Assembly (NCBI GenBank): GCA_028293405.1
Contig: JAQGOW010000182.1
Coordinates: forward strand, 1 to 9,914
Direction of reading: 5' to 3'
From: Verrucomicrobiales bacterium
GTDB taxonomy: Bacteria; Verrucomicrobiota; Verrucomicrobiia; Limisphaerales; Palsa-1400
Length of the DNA stretch: 9,914 bases
In this document: in pieces, positions 6,334-9,914 of the stretch
How the letters are laid out: each line of letters opens with the position of its first letter
How positions within the stretch are numbered: position 1 is the stretch's first letter
Notes under the pieces: model-generated
What the model was told of the DNA's origin: nothing
Databases searched by the model: none
What the model saw: the letters and a program-made list of their open reading frames with translations, nothing else
Position numbers and translations under genes: made by a program

Positions 6334-8048
6334 AGTATCGGTGGAGCATCCAAACGGCCGACGCCGCCGTCACTCGTCGACTCACCGACGCTCTCAAGAT
6401 ATCTCCCCTGCTCGCTCGCTGTTTGGTGAATCGCGGTTTTTCGAATGTTGACCAAGCGGCGATTTTTCTCGAACCACGACTCAAGAATCTGGCTGACCCG
6501 TTTCTTTTGCCGAACATGCGCGCTGCGGCTGATCGGCTGTTAGCTGCTCGGCACGCCAATCAATCGCTCGTGATTTTTGGTGACTACGACGTCGACGGGG
6601 TCACCTCGACTGCGTTGCTCGTCGAAGTGCTCACGGCGCTTGGTTGGAAAGTTCACTACTACCTTCCAAACCGGTTCGACGAAGGCTACGGACTCAGCGC
6701 CGAAGCGGTTGAGAATTGCCTGCAAAAATTTCCCGTTAAACTCGTGCTCGCGGTCGATTGCGGATCGACATCGAACGCGGTTATTCAAAATCTGCGCGAG
6801 CGCGGGATCGATGTACTCGTGCTCGATCACCATCAAGTTTCCAGCCCTGCCCCGAATGCAACAGCGTTGGTGAACCCGCAACTGGCCTCGGCCACTGAAC
6901 CGTGTTTTCGAGAGCTTTGCTCGGTTGGTCTCGCCTTCAAACTCGCGCACGCACTGGTCAAGAAATTGCGCGAGGAAAATGTCTCAATCGCGAGCAACTT
7001 TGATCTGAAAAACTTCCTAGACCTGGTTGCACTCGGCACGATTGCGGACCTCGTTCCACTCACCGGCGAGAACCGCATTTTCGCTTGCACTGGCCTCAAG
7101 CACCTTACCGAGACGCCACGCTCAGGGCTTATTGCACTCAAAACTTTTGCGCGTTGTCCGGAAACTATTAGTGCGTTTGAAGTCGGTTACCAACTCGCGC
7201 CGCGACTCAACGCCGCCGGAAGATTGGAGACGGCGGAAGACGCGTTGAGGTTACTGCTGTCGAATGATGTCGGCACGGCAGGCACGATTGCCTGTGCGCT
7301 TGATACGCACAATCGTGAGCGACAGAACCTCGAGCGCGGCATTGCGAGCGAAGCGATTACAGCGGCGAAGGCGCGGTTTAATCCCGAGACGGATTACGTT
7401 ATCGTTGAGGCGCGGGACTCATGGCACATCGGCGTTGTCGGCATTGTTGCTTCGCGAGTTGTGCAAATGTTTCATCGGCCCACTTTGATTCTCGGTGGTG
7501 ATGCAGGGCAATTTCGCGGGTCGGGTCGCAGTATCGATGGTTTCGACCTCGCGGCTGGTCTGCGCGAGTGCAGTGATTTGCTCGTTCGTCACGGCGGTCA
7601 CGCCATGGCCGCCGGTATTACGGTTGAGGCGGCGAACGTTGACTTGCTGCGCGCACGATTGAACGAGGTCGCGAAGGCACAACTTAAACCGGAGCATCTA
7701 CAACCTTCATTGCGCATCGATGCCGAGATTGCGCTGAGTGACATGACGATGGAAAACATCGTCACGCTCGAGCGGCTTCAGCCTTGTGGGCAATCCAATC
7801 CGCAAATCCGATTTTGCATTCGCGGCCTTTCGCACCAACAACCGCCGCAGCGGATGGGCAAAGAGCAACAGCACGTGAAATTTCGCGTGACTGATGGGTT
7901 CAGGATGGTCGAAGCAGTTTGGTTTAACTGCGGCGACGCGCCATTGCCCAAGGTGCGATTTGACCTCGCGTTTACTCCGCTCATCAATGAGTTCAACGGA
8001 CGTCGGTCCGTTCAACTCAAAGTTGTCGATTGGCAAGCTGCGACGTAA
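6330..8048 (+). CDS. recJ: Single-stranded-DNA-specific exonuclease RecJ
   Basis: RecJ degrades single-stranded DNA 5' to 3' and acts in recombinational repair, mismatch repair and base excision repair in the cytoplasm. The 572-residue protein is of normal length. DHH-family motifs are complete: GDYDVDGVTST (84-94, metal-binding Asp85, Asp87 and Asp89), AVDCGS (141-146, Asp143), the DHH triad (166-168), and ALGTIADLVPL (234-244, Asp240). APRLNAAGRLETA (290-302) follows. The DHHA1 region has HIGVVGIVASRV (366-377), SGRSIDGFDL (398-407) and the nucleic-acid-binding HGGHAMAAG (421-429). The C-terminal OB-like part is about 455-570. The ATG at 6330 overlaps the ExoD stop by four bases, so expression is probably coupled to that membrane gene. 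No functional link between RecJ and its upstream neighbours is known to me. Confidence 0.97.
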   Translation: MKYRWSIQTADAAVTRRLTDALKISPLLARCLVNRGFSNVDQAAIFLEPRLKNLADPFLLPNMRAAADRLLAARHANQSLVIFGDYDVDGVTSTALLVEVLTALGWKVHYYLPNRFDEGYGLSAEAVENCLQKFPVKLVLAVDCGSTSNAVIQNLRERGIDVLVLDHHQVSSPAPNATALVNPQLASATEPCFRELCSVGLAFKLAHALVKKLREENVSIASNFDLKNFLDLVALGTIADLVPLTGENRIFACTGLKHLTETPRSGLIALKTFARCPETISAFEVGYQLAPRLNAAGRLETAEDALRLLLSNDVGTAGTIACALDTHNRERQNLERGIASEAITAAKARFNPETDYVIVEARDSWHIGVVGIVASRVVQMFHRPTLILGGDAGQFRGSGRSIDGFDLAAGLRECSDLLVRHGGHAMAAGITVEAANVDLLRARLNEVAKAQLKPEHLQPSLRIDAEIALSDMTMENIVTLERLQPCGQSNPQIRFCIRGLSHQQPPQRMGKEQQHVKFRVTDGFRMVEAVWFNCGDAPLPKVRFDLAFTPLINEFNGRRSVQLKVVDWQAAT

Positions 8049-8063
8049 ACGGCGCGACTTACC

Positions 8064-9077
8064 TTATTCCCGGCCGGCGGCGGCGATGAAGGGCTTGAGC
8101 TCTTCCATCAATTTCGCGAAGCCTTCCAAGGACAATTGTTGTGCGCCGTCGCTCCATGCTTCGGCAGGGTTCGGATGGACTTCGATCAAGAGAGCGTCGG
8201 CACCCATAGCGACAGCACCATAGCACATCGCGACGACGAGGTCGGCTCGGCCTGCGCCCAGGCTCGGATCGATGACCATCGGGCAGTGCGATTCTTTTTT
8301 GATGATCGGAATGGTCGAGAGATCAAGCGTGTTGCGGGTGTAGGTCTCGAACGTCCGGATGCCGCGTTCGCAGAACATCAGGTTCGGGTTGTTGTTGGAC
8401 AACACGTATTCACCAGCTAAAAGCCATTCTTCAATTCTCATCGAAAGGCCGCGCTTGAGCAGGACGGGTTTGCCGGTCTTGGCGGCGGCGATAAGGAGTT
8501 GGAAATTCTGGGCGTTGCGCGCGCCGATTTGGAGGATGTCGCTGTATTCAGCGACGAGTTCGGCGTGAGCTTCGGACAGCAATTCGGTGATGACGTAGAG
8601 GCCGGTTTCGCGACGGGCTTTGGCGAGGAGCTTCAAGCCTTTTTCGCCCAGGCCTTGGAATTCGTAGGGCGAGGTGCGCGGTTTGAAGGCGCCGCCGCGG
8701 AGGATGGTCGCGCCGGCTTTGGCGACGGCGTGCGCGGTTTTCATCAACTGCACTTCGTCTTCAACGGAGCATGGGCCGGCCATGATCTGCAGTTTTTTGC
8801 CGCCGATGATTTGTTTGCCGACTTTAATGATGGAGGTCGATTTGTGCGCTTCGCGGCTGACGAGTTTGTATTTCTTTTGCACGGGCATGACGCTCTCGAC
8901 CTGGGCCCATGAGCCGAGGACTTCGAGGGACGTGTGCGTGCGTTCGTCGCCAATTGCGCCGACGACGGTGCGCTCAACGCCGCGCATGACGTGCGGTTTG
9001 TAGCCGAGCTTTTTGATTTCCTTCAGGACTTCGTTCTCGTCTTTTTTCGAGATGTTCGGCTTCAGGACAATAATCAT
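8064..9077 (-). CDS. aroF: 3-deoxy-7-phosphoheptulonate (DAHP) synthase, type I-beta with regulatory domain
   Basis: DAHP synthase condenses phosphoenolpyruvate and erythrose 4-phosphate, the first step of the shikimate pathway to aromatic amino acids. This 337-residue protein has a ferredoxin-like N-terminal domain (about 1-66), as in the Thermotoga maritima enzyme where it mediates Tyr/Phe feedback inhibition, then the barrel. Substrate and metal motifs are present: AGPCSVE (100-106, Cys103), GAFKPRTSPYEFQGLG (129-144), QIGARNAQNF (183-192), KPVLLKRG (203-210), ERGIRTFE (237-244), IEVHPNP (298-304, Glu299) and SDGAQ (309-313, Asp310). The one odd position is DPSLGAG (270-276): Leu273 stands where T. 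maritima has metal-ligand His272. The ATG at 9077-9075 lacks a Shine-Dalgarno sequence. Upstream on the same strand lies a terminator hairpin that may attenuate transcription. The stop is 15 bases from the convergent recJ stop. The family is certain; activity with the altered ligand is an open question. Confidence 0.94.
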   Translation of the reverse strand: MIIVLKPNISKKDENEVLKEIKKLGYKPHVMRGVERTVVGAIGDERTHTSLEVLGSWAQVESVMPVQKKYKLVSREAHKSTSIIKVGKQIIGGKKLQIMAGPCSVEDEVQLMKTAHAVAKAGATILRGGAFKPRTSPYEFQGLGEKGLKLLAKARRETGLYVITELLSEAHAELVAEYSDILQIGARNAQNFQLLIAAAKTGKPVLLKRGLSMRIEEWLLAGEYVLSNNNPNLMFCERGIRTFETYTRNTLDLSTIPIIKKESHCPMVIDPSLGAGRADLVVAMCYGAVAMGADALLIEVHPNPAEAWSDGAQQLSLEGFAKLMEELKPFIAAAGRE

Positions 9078-9112
9078 AATTCGCGATAGTTAGTTTGTTT
9101 TGGGCAATTAAT

Positions 9113-9141
9113 AAAAAAGCCCCGACATTCGCGTCGGGGCT
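9113..9141 (-). terminator. Strong terminator-type hairpin 35 bases before aroF
   Basis: Arms at 9119-9126 (GCCCCGAC) and 9133-9140 (GTCGGGGC) are perfectly complementary over 8 bases, extended to 9 by A9118-T9141, with a six-base loop. On the minus strand it is followed by six Ts (9118-9113), the classic intrinsic terminator layout, so it terminates transcription heading into aroF. On the plus strand only TGTTT follows, so it is weaker in that direction. Since no convincing gene lies upstream on the minus strand, it may be an attenuator for aroF rather than the end of another gene. Confidence 0.75.
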
Positions 9142-9151
9142 GTTTAGGAAA

Positions 9152-9244
9152 TCAAATCTCTAAAGCAGCGTCAGGCGCGAAGCCGACAGGCTGGTAAAGT
9201 AAAATCGAGCAAAATGCGTCACGGCACAAAGCGTAGCAAATCAT
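9152..9244 (-). other. Possible aroF leader peptide and attenuator region
   Basis: On the minus strand an ATG at 9244-9242 opens a 30-codon frame ending in TGA at 9154-9152, 11 bases before the terminator stem. It encodes two Tyr (codons 4 and 17) and two Phe (11 and 21), the end products that control DAHP synthases. Within it, GTCGGC (9187-9182) can pair with GCC-T-GAC (9176-9170) as an upstream hairpin, while GTCGG (9187-9183) could instead pair with CCGAC (9137-9133) of the terminator's first arm, giving competing structures. Against it: no Shine-Dalgarno sequence, aromatic codons not clustered, short pairings, and a possible -35 TTGACG (9257-9252) with a weak TACGCT -10 (9235-9230) that would place the ATG inside the promoter. 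Confidence 0.25.
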
Positions 9245-9278
9245 TAGGGGGCGTCAATTGGAAGTTCTGGGCCGCGTT

Positions 9279-9315
9279 TTTTAGCCACGGATGGAACACA
9301 GACTGAACACGGATT
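9279..9315. repeat. Dispersed-repeat fragment ('ccacggatggaacacagac' type)
   Basis: The stretch contains CCACGGATGGAACACAGAC followed by a near echo ACACGGAT. I recognise this wording as a degenerate intergenic repeat common in several environmental bacterial phyla, including Verrucomicrobiota; that recognition is from memory. It lies in the non-coding part of the 9078-9648 gap and encodes nothing plausible. Confidence 0.5.
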
Positions 9316-9340
9316 TGGGAGAACAATTTTAAATTAGGTG

Positions 9341-9380
9341 CGGTTAACTGCGGTTAACCGCGGTTAGCCGCGGATGGCGC
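9341..9380. repeat. Tandem repeat, 10-base period, CGGTTAACYG-like units
   Basis: Four consecutive 10-base units are visible: CGGTTAACTG, CGGTTAACCG, CGGTTAGCCG and the degenerate CGGATGGCGC. The units are themselves near-palindromic: GCGGTTAACCGC (9350-9361) is a perfect 12-base palindrome, and CCGCGG occurs at both 9358-9363 and 9368-9373. The 10-base step is about one helical turn, so each motif would face the same side of the DNA. Confidence 0.85.
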
Positions 9381-9410
9381 TTGGGCTGTCGTCCTCGATT
9401 TTTTTATTTT

Positions 9411-9450
9411 TGGTCCGATTTGGTCATAATTGGTCATATTTGGGGTCGGT
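9411..9450. repeat. Tandem repeat, 10-base period, TGGTCNNNNT units
   Basis: Four consecutive 10-base units are visible: TGGTCCGATT, TGGTCATAAT, TGGTCATATT and the degenerate TGGGGTCGGT. The period and copy number equal those of the block at 9341-9380, but the unit is unrelated. The 30 bases between the blocks end in a T-rich run (9399-9410). No gene is visible across 9245-9648; an open frame at 9374-9646 on the plus strand is composed of repeats and is not believed. Confidence 0.85.
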
Positions 9451-9571
9451 GTTGGAATTTGGCGCGTTCGGCCGTTTTTCCCATTTTCAAAGAGCTTCCA
9501 GACGAAGATACACTTCGCCTAACGCACACATGGTGTCATGTCGTCACGGCATTGTCAACCGTGAAGCGGTA

Positions 9572-9602
9572 TTAACCACAGAGGCGCGGAGGCACAGAGA
9601 TG
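9572..9602. repeat. Dispersed-repeat fragment ('accacagaggc...ggcacagaga' type)
   Basis: ACCACAGAGGC followed by GCGGAGGCACAGAGATGA is a second intergenic repeat type that I recall as common in repeat-rich environmental genomes; its plus-strand translation gives the familiar spurious TTEARRHRD. It lies about 47 bases before the ATG of the right-edge gene. Assignment rests on recall, not a search. Confidence 0.5.
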
Positions 9603-9648
9603 AGATGGACGCTGACATGGGCCGATTGGTTTGTTATCACCTCTAGCA

Positions 9649-9914
9649 ATGCGGCGCACGATTTTGATCCTGGAAGATAGTGATGACCGGATTGCCGGGT
9701 TTCGGAAAGCGGTGGCGGCACTGGGGGCGGATTATTCGTTGCGGTTGTGGCATGAGGCGCCGACGATGATCGCGGAATGTGGCAAATACTTGGACGAGGC
9801 TTGTTTGATTTCTCTCGATTTTCAATTGGCGCGCAGACCGGGGTTCAAGGGTGATCCGGGGAATGGCCTACAAGTAGCGGAGTTTTTGTGCAATCAGGTG
9901 CCGGTTTGCCCAGT
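9649..9914 (+). CDS. Receiver-like protein (possible cyclic-phosphate-processing receiver), 3' partial
   Basis: The frame opens at ATG 9649 and stays open to the window end (88 full codons). The N-terminus MRRTILILEDSDDRIAGFRK gives a hydrophobic strand followed by acidic residues (Glu9, Asp10, Asp12, Asp13), as in receiver domains of response regulators. LISLDFQL (53-60) supplies a second hydrophobic strand ending at Asp57, the usual phosphoacceptor position, and GDPGNGLQVAEFL (68-80) then VPVCP (84-88) follow. The spacing and the 'GDPGNG' block resemble the cyclic-phosphate-processing receiver family (typically SLDHDL...TG), except that the His after the Asp is Phe here. Such proteins are proposed to act in nucleotide-signal or RNA-end processing. 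No Shine-Dalgarno sequence precedes the ATG. It diverges from aroF across a 571-base repeat-rich gap. A plain response regulator is the main alternative. Confidence 0.7.
   Translation, partial: MRRTILILEDSDDRIAGFRKAVAALGADYSLRLWHEAPTMIAECGKYLDEACLISLDFQLARRPGFKGDPGNGLQVAEFLCNQVPVCP

Noticed and set aside
9358..9410. Terminator made of the CCGCGG-TTAG-CCGCGG hairpin and the T-run at 9399-9410
   Set aside because: The hairpin end and T-run are about 25 bases apart, too far for intrinsic termination, and no plus-strand gene precedes it.
9374..9646. 90-residue plus-strand open frame between aroF and the receiver-like gene
   Set aside because: Its sequence is a translation of the 10-base tandem repeats and dispersed-repeat fragments, with no protein-like domain and no start signal.
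1..9914. CRISPR array, transposase, tRNA or rRNA
   Set aside because: No regularly spaced repeats of suitable length, no transposase motifs or terminal inverted repeats around a gene, and no cloverleaf or rRNA-like stretch were seen on either strand by eye.

Overview
The window reads as an ordinary bacterial chromosome segment, most likely from the Verrucomicrobiota (PVC group). This is inferred from gene content and repeat style, not from a marker gene. The clues are an exosortase followed by an EpsI-type partner, a yajC gene followed by a fused secD-secF gene, starts with almost no Shine-Dalgarno sequences, and an intergenic region of degenerate dispersed repeats of a kind I associate with verrucomicrobial and planctomycete genomes. 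Nothing in the window looks like a phage, plasmid, insertion sequence or CRISPR array.

Layout. Positions 1-1562 hold the end of an exosortase gene and an overlapping EpsI-like gene; together they would process and anchor exported surface proteins or support exopolysaccharide export. After a 94-base gap with a small hairpin, yajC (1657-2010) and a fused secDF (2069-4618) encode the Sec translocon accessory complex. The 58-base gap between them is almost filled by a long inverted repeat that starts inside the last codons of yajC. A Rho-independent terminator at about 4638-4676 closes this block. A second rightward block has three tightly coupled genes: a TerC/Alx-type membrane protein (4763-5710), an ExoD-family membrane protein (about 5710-6333) and the RecJ exonuclease (6330-8048). 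A type I-beta DAHP synthase with an N-terminal regulatory domain (9077-8064, minus strand) converges on recJ with only 15 bases between the stop codons.

Positions 9078-9648 contain no convincing protein gene. Next to the DAHP synthase there is a perfect terminator hairpin oriented toward that gene, preceded on the same strand by a short open reading frame with four aromatic codons. This layout would suit transcription attenuation but is not proven. Farther right are two separate blocks of 10-base tandem repeats and two fragments of dispersed repeat. At the right edge (9649-9914) begins a receiver-like protein, possibly of the cyclic-phosphate-processing receiver type, cut by the window end.

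The strongest leads are residue-level: the DAHP synthase has Leu where the family has a metal-binding His, and the exosortase has Thr where a catalytic His is expected. The regulatory-looking RNA structures before secDF and the DAHP synthase, and the paired 10-base-period repeats, come next. I see no clear evidence of a wholly new multi-gene system.
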